A DNA stretch of 64,000 nt, from NCBI GenBank assembly GCA_947499565.1, contig CANMOV010000001.1, forward strand, positions 186,001 through 250,000. Direction: 5' to 3'. The notes beneath the pieces were generated by a model. The model saw nothing but the letters and a program-made list of their open reading frames with translations. It was not told the origin of the DNA and made no database searches. The DNA is from an uncultured Croceitalea sp. (GTDB lineage: Bacteria; Bacteroidota; Bacteroidia; Flavobacteriales; Flavobacteriaceae). Made by a program: the position numbers and the translations under genes. Shown here piece by piece: positions 52,248 to 62,200 of this stretch. Position 1 is the stretch's first letter; each line of letters opens with the position of its first letter.

Positions 52248-52834
52248 TTAGCCTTGGATTTAAGATTTTTCAATTGTAACTCGCTGTAGACAGGATCAGC
52301 TTCTATCATTTCTAGCAATTTTTTCTTACACTCAAACTTTTTCTTTCGTGTATAGGCATGGGTATAATCCATTAAAGATGCTATTTCTTGCATTTTTTTG
52401 CCTAGGAAAAAGTGCTTTAATACTTGTTGACAATTCTCACCTAATTTTAGAAAATGCTTTTGATAAAGAGAAACACGTTCCTGTCTTTCAATTTCATAAA
52501 GGATTCCTTTTTCAAGATTTACAGAAATGTCTAAAACAGCGTCTACAGAGATGGTTTTTTTTCTTTTCCTAAGTGAATTCATCCACAAATTTCTGCTAAC
52601 GGCAAAAATATAGGTTGCCAAAGAACATTCTAAGTTCAAAGAATCAGATTTTAGTTTTTGATATGTAATTACCAATGCATCTTGAAAGATATCTTTTGCG
52701 TCGTTTTCAGTGCCTGAATTTTTTACAATATAACTTTTAACCTCAGGAAAGTGTCTAGAATAAATCTCGCGTAAAACAAGAGAATTTCCTGTTATAAAAC
52801 CATGTAAAATTTCAGTATCCTTTTTTGTGCTCAA
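52244..52834 (-). CDS. ECF-type RNA polymerase sigma factor
   Basis: 196 residues. Region 2: VKSYIVKNSGTENDAKDIFQDALVITYQKLKSDSLNLECSLATYIFAVSRNLWMNSLRKRKK, the core-binding and -10-recognition helices. Region 4: LGENCQQVLKHFFLGKKMQEIASLMDYTHAYTRKKKFECKKKLLEMI, the helix-turn-helix. There are no regions 1 or 3. It is divergent from the surface-protein operon that begins at 53253 and may act on that promoter. It is 8 kb from the nearest shared operator, so it probably does not control the catabolic locus. Confidence 0.85.
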   Translation of the reverse strand: MSTKKDTEILHGFITGNSLVLREIYSRHFPEVKSYIVKNSGTENDAKDIFQDALVITYQKLKSDSLNLECSLATYIFAVSRNLWMNSLRKRKKTISVDAVLDISVNLEKGILYEIERQERVSLYQKHFLKLGENCQQVLKHFFLGKKMQEIASLMDYTHAYTRKKKFECKKKLLEMIEADPVYSELQLKNLKSKAK

Positions 52835-53252
52835 TGGTTAATGTAAAGAATCAGCAAATTGTTACCTCAGAAAGTAAAAAAGAAATAAAGATACTATTTT
52901 TCATATTCTTTAAGTACAAATTTTCTGTATGGTAGTGTAATATGATTGTTTACTTCCAACTTATGTCCTGAAAATATAATTTAAGGTAAGATTATGCTCT
53001 TTATTATTGCTTGTTTAAAGGATTCCAATTTTCTCTTATCAAAAAGGTAAAGCGCTATAAGCGTATATTTTTCATTATCAGTAGTTTATAGATTTGTTTT
53101 TTCTCTTTTTCAATTTTTTTTGAAAAAAGTACTCTTTTTCGGGTAACACATCACACTTTTCTTACATAAAAATGAGAGAACGTCCAAGTGCCATAATATA
53201 TCCTTGATTGCACAGGCAACCTAAAACGAAGACACTAACTAAATTCAATCGC
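52835..53252. other. Non-coding spacer between sigma-factor gene and surface-protein operon
   Basis: About 418 bp, strongly AT-rich, between divergent genes. A TAGATTTG at 53089-53096 matches TANNTTTG and could be a -7 element for the rightward operon, but no clear TTG lies at the right distance. A weak hairpin CTTTTTCAA / TTGAAAAAAG lies at 53105-53129. There is no RTTAAY operator pair and no convincing small gene. Confidence 0.5.
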
Positions 53253-54347
53253 ATGAAATTGAAAAGCGCATGCTTAGCGGTGGCAATGATTATTTCAATG
53301 ACCACTTTCGCCCAAAACAACTTTTTAGACACTTCTACATGGACCCTAGGAACGGGTTCTGTATTGGGTTTTAACAAAAATGGAGATACCTCTGAAAATG
53401 TTCGAGAAATGGGAATCAATCCCCATGGAGAAAATACGGTCTTATGGAAGGCGGTACCCGATGCGGTCAGTGGACCGGATGGCGGATGGAACGGAAGTTA
53501 CTATGATATTGATCATACCAAGACCTATCGATTTACCGTCTGGGTCAAAAAAACCAATTCCACCAATGGGACTACCTACTTTGGGTTATACTCAAGAGAT
53601 GCTGGAGGTAGCCATTCTACATTAAAACTAGATGGCACGGCTAAAAGCAATGCTTATTTCTGGAGCGGGGATCTGCCGCAACTGGACAAGTGGTACTTAT
53701 TAGTGGGTTTTGTTCATGGCAGTTCTTATATGGGTACTAGTACTACAGGGGGAATATATGATGGGGATACGGGTGTCAAGGTGCTCAATGCAAACCTTGA
53801 CTTCAAATTTTCTACAGCAGCTGCACGACTTTTACATCGTACCTACTTATTTTATAATACGAATACCGACAATCGACAATTCTTCTGGGGACCTACCATT
53901 TATGAAGTGAACAACCTGGAACCCACAATCCAAGAACTAATCGATGGCCCAAACAACAATAACAATAGTGGAACCTCGGTATGGACCGAAAATGGAGACA
54001 CCGCCAGTTACGATGGGTTCGTTGCTGTGGGCACTACTTCAGTACCTGCAGGCTACCAGTTAGCCGTTGAGGGTAAGGTCCGTGCTCGTGAAATGCGGGT
54101 AGATCAAGACACATGGCCGGACTATGTTTTTAATAAGGAATACGACCTGTCTTCACTTAAGGAATTAAAAATACATATTCAAGAAAAAGGACACTTGCCA
54201 AAAATCCCTTCAGCAAAAGAAGTTGAAGCCCATGGTATTGAACTGGGCGAAATGAACAAATTACTGCTGGAAAAAATCGAGGAACTCACCCTTCACCTAA
54301 TTCAACTTAGCGAAGAGGTGGATCAACTAAAAGAAGACCTAAACTAA
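53253..54347 (+). CDS. Secreted protein with tail-fibre-like C-terminal module
   Basis: 364 residues from the Met at 53253, giving a clean signal peptide (MKLKSACLAVAMIISMTTFAQ). The frame is open from 53208, but those 15 residues would spoil the signal. The N-terminal ~220 residues form a beta-rich jelly-roll-like region (GFNKNGDTSENVREMGINPHGENTVLWKAVPD ... YRFTVWVKK). After an Asn-rich linker the C-terminal module GKVRAREMRVDQDTWPDYVF ... GHLPKIPSAKEVEAHGIELGEMNKLLLEKIEELTLH follows, widespread in Bacteroidota and ending in a coiled coil. Probably a cell-surface or secreted adhesin-like protein. Confidence 0.78.
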   Translation: MKLKSACLAVAMIISMTTFAQNNFLDTSTWTLGTGSVLGFNKNGDTSENVREMGINPHGENTVLWKAVPDAVSGPDGGWNGSYYDIDHTKTYRFTVWVKKTNSTNGTTYFGLYSRDAGGSHSTLKLDGTAKSNAYFWSGDLPQLDKWYLLVGFVHGSSYMGTSTTGGIYDGDTGVKVLNANLDFKFSTAAARLLHRTYLFYNTNTDNRQFFWGPTIYEVNNLEPTIQELIDGPNNNNNSGTSVWTENGDTASYDGFVAVGTTSVPAGYQLAVEGKVRAREMRVDQDTWPDYVFNKEYDLSSLKELKIHIQEKGHLPKIPSAKEVEAHGIELGEMNKLLLEKIEELTLHLIQLSEEVDQLKEDLN

Positions 54348-54378
54348 GACTATGGACCATAAAAAATCAAACCAAATC

Positions 54379-55530
54379 ATGGAAACACGAAGAAAAACGC
54401 TTTTAATCTCACTATTTCTATTTGCCGTATTCGTAAGCATAAATGTAAAAGCACAGGATGAATACCTCACTTTTGACGGTACCGATGATTACGTTGCACT
54501 GCCCATTTCTTATAATGGCGTAAATGCAATACCTGAAGTTAGTGTTGAGGCATGGGTAAGAACAAGTTTCACAGGTTCTGGGTATAATTCTAACTGGGCC
54601 ATAGTTGACTTTGATCGTAGTGATTTTTATGATTTATTTGTTCGAGGTGATAACGGAAGGGTAGGGTTTAGTACCTATTCCGCTACCGGGGGCATCAACG
54701 ATTTTTACGGCAACATAGCTGTTAATGACGGGCAATGGCACCATATTGCGGCCGTATATGACGGGGTAGACAAACATATTTATGTAGATGGTATTCTTGA
54801 TACCAGCATTGCTAACCCACATGGGGGTAATGCGTTAGGTAAAGCCACAACACGTTTTGGATTTATTGGAGATGGGTCCGAAGCTTCTAGTTATAATGCG
54901 GGTAAGAACAATATTTTTTACGATGGCGATATTTCCGAGGTTCGTATATGGAGCCGTGCACTAGACGCAACCGAATTAGATGCCAATAAGTTTCCAGGAA
55001 CACTTAGCGGAAATGAAGCAGGTTTGTATGCCTATTATACTTTTGGCAGTGGTGCAGTAAATGATTTAGGTCCTAATGGTTTTGACGGGGGTATTTTTAA
55101 TGGTCCTATTTTTAATAATTCGGATGGTGTTCCTCCTCCTCCTACTTCTGGTAGCTCAGTATGGTCTACAAATGGGAATACCGCATATTATACTTCGGGC
55201 AACGTTGCTATTGGTAGAACAACAGTTCCTAATGGCTATGCATTAGCAGTGGATGGTTTCATAAGAGCTCGAGAAATGCGGGTAGATCAAGATACTTGGC
55301 CAGATTTTGTTTTTGAAAAAGATTATAAGCTACCAAGCCTCCAAGAAATTGAAAGGCATATAGAAAAAAAAGGACATCTGCCCAAAATACCTTCAGCGGA
55401 AGAAGTCGATGCCCATGGTATTGAACTGGGGAATATGAACCGCTTACTATTGGAAAAAATTGAAGAACTGACCCTCCATATCATCGCACAAGAAAAGCGT
55501 ATTGCAAAGCTTGAAGGTGAAAACAACTAA
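54379..55530 (+). CDS. Secreted LamG-domain protein with the same C-terminal module
   Basis: 383 residues from the Met at 54379 (signal peptide METRRKTLLISLFLFAVFVSINVKAQ). An in-frame ATG at 54352 adds nine residues. A LamG/concanavalin-like domain covers about 27-235: LTFDGTDDYVALP, VSVEAWVRTS, NDGQWHHIAAVYDGVDKHIYVDG, GDISEVRIWSRALDATEL. The C-terminal ~110 residues (IRAREMRVDQDTWPDFVF ... HLPKIPSAEEVDAHGIELGNMNRLLLEKIEELTLHII) are nearly the same as those of the upstream protein. Likely carbohydrate- or protein-binding at the surface. Confidence 0.82.
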   Translation: METRRKTLLISLFLFAVFVSINVKAQDEYLTFDGTDDYVALPISYNGVNAIPEVSVEAWVRTSFTGSGYNSNWAIVDFDRSDFYDLFVRGDNGRVGFSTYSATGGINDFYGNIAVNDGQWHHIAAVYDGVDKHIYVDGILDTSIANPHGGNALGKATTRFGFIGDGSEASSYNAGKNNIFYDGDISEVRIWSRALDATELDANKFPGTLSGNEAGLYAYYTFGSGAVNDLGPNGFDGGIFNGPIFNNSDGVPPPPTSGSSVWSTNGNTAYYTSGNVAIGRTTVPNGYALAVDGFIRAREMRVDQDTWPDFVFEKDYKLPSLQEIERHIEKKGHLPKIPSAEEVDAHGIELGNMNRLLLEKIEELTLHIIAQEKRIAKLEGENN

Positions 55531-55552
55531 TCGGGAACAAAAATACGATATC

Positions 55553-58500
55553 ATGAAAAAACAGCTAATTCCATTCATAGTGGCGGTATCATCAATATAT
55601 AGTTTGAACGCCCAAAGAGTAGATTATTCCAAACTAGCACCGCCCAATCCCAACGTAGCGGCCTTAGTAAAACCCGTACTTACCCCAGTGGCAGAATATG
55701 CAGGTCTTTCCAGTATCAACGTCCCCATGTACGTTATTCAAGAAGATGGGGTGCAAGTTCCGATAAGCATAGACTATCAAACAGGAGGCATACAAGTAAG
55801 TGAGGAGGCGAGTTCTGTAGGGCTTGGATGGGCATTGAATGCCGGCGGCGTGATTTCGAGGGATATACAAGGGGATCCAGATTTTGGGGAATCGCCCAGC
55901 AATTTCCTATACAATAGGTATTATAAAACGGCACGAGACTTTCCTGATCATGAAGAGACCACCGTGAACGGTAGTACCTTCTTTAGCCCTCCCAACAATA
56001 CCTATCGACGTTCGGACAACCAGGCACGCTTACCAGTAAACGGAGTACCTACATATTTCCCTCCTTTCTGGGATACTTTTACGGCTGCTGATAATCAACC
56101 GGATATTTTTTACTATAATTTCAATGGCTATTCGGGAAGCTTTGTGTTCAACCGTGAAGGAGGAATTTTTCAACTGGAAAAAAATGGTTTAATCATCGAA
56201 CACCAACCTACGGACGGTGCAGGCAACCCCGTTACGAATATTGGAGCCCCAGGATTTAATTCTATTTTTAAGATTACCGCCCAAGATGGCACCGTGTACT
56301 ACTTTGGAGAACAGGCCAAAACGCGCTTAAGCATATTCGATACCCCTACCACCTATACCTCCACATGGCATCTAACAAGAATTACTACTCCGAACAACCG
56401 AACCGTAGATTTTGAATACAATTCTATTGGCGGTGCTGCGGACAGCCATTTCTGGCCCATAAAGAGCTTCTCACAGCGCTTATGGAACAGTTCCTCCTTT
56501 AGAAATTCGCATGGCCCGCAATCAAAAATTGATGACTTGTATCTTACCAAAATTATCTTCACCAATGGTGAGGTCGATTTCAATTATTCAGACGAAGGTA
56601 CTAGAGAAGACATTCCCCATGCCCATTATCTTGAAAGTGTTACAGTAAAAAGTGGGTTGGAAACCATCAAAAATTTCGATTTTAATTATTCTTATTTTGG
56701 AAGTTCCACTGCCCCTAGCGGTAATATAGATACCGGAGATTATTCATCTGTAATTGCTTATTCGGCGAGTAATCCATCGCTCAACCTACGATTAAAATTA
56801 GACGGCCTTGTTGAGAACAACACCTTGGAGCATTCTTTTGATTACTTCGAAGTCAATAGTAGTCTATACCCAAACAAGACCAGTATGAGTCAGGACTATT
56901 GGGGTTTCTATAATGGTATTACGAATTCTCGATCGTTTATTCCCAACATTTATATAGATAATTCTTTCTTTATCGTACCCATCAAGGCAAAGCGGTATCC
57001 AGTCGCCTCCAAGGCAAAGTTGTTCAGTTTAAAGCGAATTACCTATCCCACCAAGGGATATACCGAATTTGATTACGAATCGAATACCTATGACAAGGGA
57101 ATTGATTATAACTTTTGGGAGTCGAGCTTCATACCGGTACCCGATACTTTTAGCCCTTTAGCCACAATACCGAGAGAAGAATATGCTCTTTCATCGGGAT
57201 CCGAAAATTGGGTAATCAAACCCTTTTCTGTTAATACTGGGCTTAGTGTAAACGTCAAATTTCAATTGGCGATTAGAGGTACAAGCTTAGAACCTAGCAG
57301 TTCTGGTATATATCCCAACGGTCCTTTTAATTTTCAAGAGGACATGTCAGTCATTCTTAGAAGAAGTTCCGATAACCAAATAATTTGGCAACAAGGTTAT
57401 TTTTCGGAGCAAGCATCCCTCGATTTCCAGAATACCGGTATGGCATTCTTTAATTCGGAAATAGACCAGCCTTTGCCTGGCGGTGAGTATACCTTGGAAG
57501 CCTACTTTAATGATTACAACCAAACCTATTTTGGGCAGGCAAGAATCGTTGCCTCCTGGGAGGAAGAATCAGAGGTCGGTGACCCTGACAATCCCAAGGA
57601 TTACTCTATTGGTGGTGGGTTGCGTATTAATTCTATTACCGATTATGATAATACGGAAAGAAGGGTCAAAAAACGAAATTTTAACTACCACTACAAACAA
57701 AACATCGGTGGACAGGAAATTGAAAAATCGTACGGGAGGTTTAAAATTGTTCCTAAGTTCAATCTAGACTATCCGTATGTTCAGACCAGTCCACAAACTG
57801 TCTGTTTTGATGTTGGATTAAACACTACTTGTAGCACCAATGTCGTCGACCCCAATGATCCCAATGACGACATTGAGGTTTGCTATTCGGACGGGCTAGC
57901 TTCTAGCTGTGTAAGTTTTGTCGATTATGGTCAATACATAGCGTCTGCGGGATCTACCAACCCCTTAGGCAAGGACCGTGGCAGTTATGTGACCTATGGG
58001 CAGGTTGAAATGACCTACGAAGACCTAAGAGGTGATGACAATGGGAAAACTATTTCCAAATTCTTCAATTTCAGGGATTACAACGCTACCGGCAACAATC
58101 TTGGGCTGGATTATGTGGACATGTACTATGATTTTCCTAGTATCCGCATTCCCCATACAGGTAGAATGTACGAGCAAGAACATTACAAACGGAACACTGA
58201 TAATACCTACACCCTGGTATCAGAAAGCAAGAACGAATACAGGGTCAATGGGCTCAATGCCCAGGGCATGACCTTTCAAGACTTTATATCAAATCCTGCA
58301 ACCAGCCTGTTGATGACGGGTGTTAGGGAATTCATCCCCTATTTTTCAAATGTTTACTTAGAGGGGCCGGATGCAGAGTATGTAAATAGTCTGTATCATT
58401 TCCATCCCTTGTACGGATCACGTGTTGAACTTACTAAAACCGAACGAATCAATTACGATGAAAATGGCCAAAACCCGGTAACCTCTGCGGAAGAGGTATT

Positions 58501-59242
58501 CTACGACAATCCCATACACTACATGCCCACAAGAACTGAAATGGTTGATAGTGAGGGAAATACGGTTACCACCCAGACCTGGTATGCAGATGATATCGAT
58601 CAAGGGTCCAGTATCGAGGGAGGTGCTTTTCAAAACTACACGGTCATAGAGGCCTTTAAAAACAGTGGCCAGAACCCTAGAATTGGCCAACCTATACAAA
58701 GCCTAACCGTAAACAACGGTCAAAAGACATTGGATCGTACTAATTTTTCTGACTGGGGTAATGGCATCTTACAGCCCGATAGTCAACAGTTCATCAAAGG
58801 AGAGGTATCTGCACAGAATGTATTCCAGGACATGGTCGTGGTGTATGACTATGATGACTATGGAAACCCTTTGGAGTTTTCCAAGGACAATGGGCCCATT
58901 ACTAGCTACATCTGGGGGTACGACAAAAAATATCTGATTGCCAAGATTGAGAATGCCTCGTACCAAGACATAGCCGATGCCTTGAATATCACGCCCAATG
59001 CCCTGAAGGCCTTTACCGAAAATGACCTGTCGAACATAGCAGGCTTAAGAACCAGTTTAACCAAAGCAATGGTAACAACTTATACCTATAGTCCTTTAGT
59101 TGGAGTCACTACCACTACCGACCCTCGGGGGTATACCATGACTTACCGTTACGATGACCTCAATCGACTAATCGAAGTCAAAGATGGTCAAGATCACATC
59201 GTTTCCGATTACAAATACCACTATAAAGGCCAATCCAACTAA
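55553..59242 (+). CDS. Large secreted RHS/YD-repeat-like protein
   Basis: 1229 residues from the Met at 55553 (signal peptide MKKQLIPFIVAVSSIYSLNAQ). The open frame from 55502 overlaps the preceding gene and is unlikely. The N-terminal part (YAGLSSINVPMYVIQEDGVQVPISIDYQTGGIQVSEEASSVGLGWALNAGGVISR) is the usual start of Bacteroidota RHS-type proteins. Scattered YD-like repeats follow; the C-terminus has SYIWGYDKKYLIAKIENASY and DPRGYTMTYRYDDLNRLIEVKDGQDHIVSDYKYHY. The protein ends there, with no RHS core motif or variable toxin tip, so it is more likely a structural shell or partner of the giant protein downstream. Confidence 0.82.
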   Translation: MKKQLIPFIVAVSSIYSLNAQRVDYSKLAPPNPNVAALVKPVLTPVAEYAGLSSINVPMYVIQEDGVQVPISIDYQTGGIQVSEEASSVGLGWALNAGGVISRDIQGDPDFGESPSNFLYNRYYKTARDFPDHEETTVNGSTFFSPPNNTYRRSDNQARLPVNGVPTYFPPFWDTFTAADNQPDIFYYNFNGYSGSFVFNREGGIFQLEKNGLIIEHQPTDGAGNPVTNIGAPGFNSIFKITAQDGTVYYFGEQAKTRLSIFDTPTTYTSTWHLTRITTPNNRTVDFEYNSIGGAADSHFWPIKSFSQRLWNSSSFRNSHGPQSKIDDLYLTKIIFTNGEVDFNYSDEGTREDIPHAHYLESVTVKSGLETIKNFDFNYSYFGSSTAPSGNIDTGDYSSVIAYSASNPSLNLRLKLDGLVENNTLEHSFDYFEVNSSLYPNKTSMSQDYWGFYNGITNSRSFIPNIYIDNSFFIVPIKAKRYPVASKAKLFSLKRITYPTKGYTEFDYESNTYDKGIDYNFWESSFIPVPDTFSPLATIPREEYALSSGSENWVIKPFSVNTGLSVNVKFQLAIRGTSLEPSSSGIYPNGPFNFQEDMSVILRRSSDNQIIWQQGYFSEQASLDFQNTGMAFFNSEIDQPLPGGEYTLEAYFNDYNQTYFGQARIVASWEEESEVGDPDNPKDYSIGGGLRINSITDYDNTERRVKKRNFNYHYKQNIGGQEIEKSYGRFKIVPKFNLDYPYVQTSPQTVCFDVGLNTTCSTNVVDPNDPNDDIEVCYSDGLASSCVSFVDYGQYIASAGSTNPLGKDRGSYVTYGQVEMTYEDLRGDDNGKTISKFFNFRDYNATGNNLGLDYVDMYYDFPSIRIPHTGRMYEQEHYKRNTDNTYTLVSESKNEYRVNGLNAQGMTFQDFISNPATSLLMTGVREFIPYFSNVYLEGPDAEYVNSLYHFHPLYGSRVELTKTERINYDENGQNPVTSAEEVFYDNPIHYMPTRTEMVDSEGNTVTTQTWYADDIDQGSSIEGGAFQNYTVIEAFKNSGQNPRIGQPIQSLTVNNGQKTLDRTNFSDWGNGILQPDSQQFIKGEVSAQNVFQDMVVVYDYDDYGNPLEFSKDNGPITSYIWGYDKKYLIAKIENASYQDIADALNITPNALKAFTENDLSNIAGLRTSLTKAMVTTYTYSPLVGVTTTTDPRGYTMTYRYDDLNRLIEVKDGQDHIVSDYKYHYKGQSN

Positions 59243-59253
59243 GAAAGACCATT

Positions 59254-62200
59254 ATGAAAAAAATATATATACTAGTATTGATTTTGTTTATGGCAAACCA
59301 TTTAGTTGGTCAAAACTGTCAGATTGTATTCACATCCCCTAATTCTCATAACTTTTCAGCTAGTGGAGGAACTATTGATATTAATGTGCAATATAGTACA
59401 ACCCAATGTGAAGAGGGAATCAGTAATAAACCTTCATGGATAAGCTCCGCTACATTTCTAAACAGAAATACCTTACGATTGGTTGCATCAAGCAATTCAG
59501 GACCAGCGCGAAGCGGTACTGTCACTATAACGGTTAATTCAGGAAGTACTTCGAATATTAGCGTAAGTCAAGCAACAAATGCTGTACCCCCAGGAACACC
59601 TTCTGTTACTGGAGACAGTCGTTGTGGCTCTGGTAGTGTTACATTAACTGCTAATCCTGGAAGTGGTGGTAACGCGATACGTTGGTACGAGAATAGTTCC
59701 GGAGGTTCAGTCATTAGTAGCAGTACAAGTTTGACTAGAACCATTAGCACTACTAGAAATTATTATGCGGCGAGCTATAATACCAGTACACAGCTGTATT
59801 CTTCTCGGGTTGCTGTATTGGCACAAGTGACCACACCTCCCACACCGCTATTAGGGAATGCGCCCTCGGCATGTAGTGGAGCTAGTGGAACAGGTTCAGC
59901 ACAATCATTAAATTCAGATGGAGTGACATCTCATATTTGGTATACCGCAGCTAGTGGTGGCAGTGTGGTTTCTGGGGTTGCTCAAAATACGGCACCTGGT
60001 TCTGGGTATTACATTTCGTCATTGACCCGAACAATTACGACAACAACAACCTATTATGTTGCTGCAGTCTGCAACGGATTGGAAAGCAGTGCGCGTAGGG
60101 CGGTAACCTTTACATTGGACAATGCGCCACAAATTACCATTGGTGTAAGTGGTGGGGCACAAACCTCGTATTGCCCTGGAGAAACGGTTACGCTATTAGC
60201 ACAAGGTGGTAGCAACTATCAATGGAGGAGAGGAAGCGCAACTGGCACGATACTGAGTACCTCGACTTCTTTCGGGGTTACCGCCTCGGACACGTATTAT
60301 TTAACCGGAACAAGAAGTTGTGGTGCAACACAAACCAGATCGATTGTTATTTCTTTTCAAGCTCCAGCAACACCGACACCACCGACAATTACCAATAATT
60401 GTGGGAATACGGTATTAACGAAAACGAGTGCTCCATCCGGGTTTACCTATTACTGGCAAAGTACGGCCAGTGGTACCGCGACCTCAGGTTCCGCCGCTGC
60501 CCAGTCCATAACGCGTACCGGTGGATCGGTCTACTACCTAAGGGCACGTAATAATAGTACAGCATGTTGGAGTCCCGCGCGCACCGTAAATTACGCGATA
60601 GATGCCGTGCCCAATACGCCGACAAATGCAACGGGAGATAGTCGCTGTGGCTCGGGAAGTGTTACGGTGTCCGCAACTCCCGGTAGTGGGGGGAATACCA
60701 TTCGATGGTATACGGCTTCTTCCGGCGGTAGCGTTTTGGATGCCGGTTTGAGTTTAACACGCACAGTTAGCACTACTACGACCTACTATGCCGAAACATA
60801 TAATAGCACTACGCAATGTGCTTCGTCATCTAGGCTTGCCGTGCAAGCTAGCGTAGGAGCTCCTGCAGCCCCGCAAGAAGTATCAAACTCAGGTTGTTCT
60901 GGAGAATCCGGACCAATTTCTGCGCGTTCTACCTCACCAGATGTTACCGAACATCGTTGGTACAACAATGTGTCTGGAGGTACAGCTATTTCAGGAATAG
61001 CTCAGGATACCGCCCCAGGGAGTGGTAGTTATATCTCTACATTGACAAAGACATTTACCCAGACCGAAACATATTATGTGGCGGCTGTTTGTAACGGAGA
61101 AGAAAGTAGTACAAGAACGGCAGTTACTTATACCGTTACTAGTGCACCCAATATTACCATTGGCGTAAGTGGTGGGGTACAACCGCAATATTGTGCTAGT
61201 ACGGTTACTTTGTTGGCCCAAGGAGGTAGTGGTTACCAGTGGCGTCAAGGGAGTGCAACTGGTAACATTATCAGTTCTGGCACATCCTTAGCGGTTACTT
61301 CCTCAGATACGTATTTTCTAACGGGAAACCGGGATTGTGGAGCAACACAGACTACATCCATTAACATTGTCTTTGCCAATTTATCAACCCCGTCAATACA
61401 AAGTATCGTTGAAAATTGTGGTAGTACCATTGTCACCATGAACAATGCTCCAACAGGTGAGGTCTGGCACTGGCAAAGTACAATAGACGGTACGGATCAA
61501 ACAGCTGCATCAGTAGAACAAATACGTACGTTTACTGCGCACGAACCTTTATTCCTTAGAAGTAGGGCTGAGTTTACGGATTGCTGGGGTCCGGCAATTC
61601 CGATCGATTATACGGTACGATTGACACCGAATGCCCCATCCGGAGATGACGTAGTGCAGTGTGGTAATGATCCTTTTGACATTTTTGCCACAATCGGCCC
61701 CGATGCCGATACCATTAATTGGTATACCTCGGCGACCGGTGGCACCGCTTTTCATGAAGGAATGTTTTACAGGGTCATTAATGGGTCGGGTACCACCTCT
61801 TATTTTGTGGAAAGCTATAACAGCGCTACGGGCTGTGCCTCTGCCACTAGAACAGAGATACAGGCCACGATTCTAAGTGGTCAAACACCTTCTGCGCCCT
61901 TTGGCGAAAACATTCCCTTTTGTGGTGAGACCGCCGTCACATTCACAGTTTCCCAACCCACCGGGGTAGACGAAATTAGATGGTATGACAGTGTTACGAA
62001 AGAAAATCTGGTGGGGACGGGCACTACCTATACCACCCCCTTGATCAGTGTAACCACTACCTATTTTGTAGAAGGCGTCAATACCAGTACTGGTTGTACT
62101 TCGGGCCTTAAATCAATTCAGGCGCAACTGGGTACCGAAACCGTATGGTATTTAGATGCCGATCAAGACGGACTTGGCGATCCTGCTAACGCTACAACAC

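Noticed and set aside
53253-55530. Tail-fibre-like C-termini as evidence of a prophage
   Set aside because: No capsid, portal, terminase, baseplate or integrase genes are near. The module is common on secreted Bacteroidota proteins.
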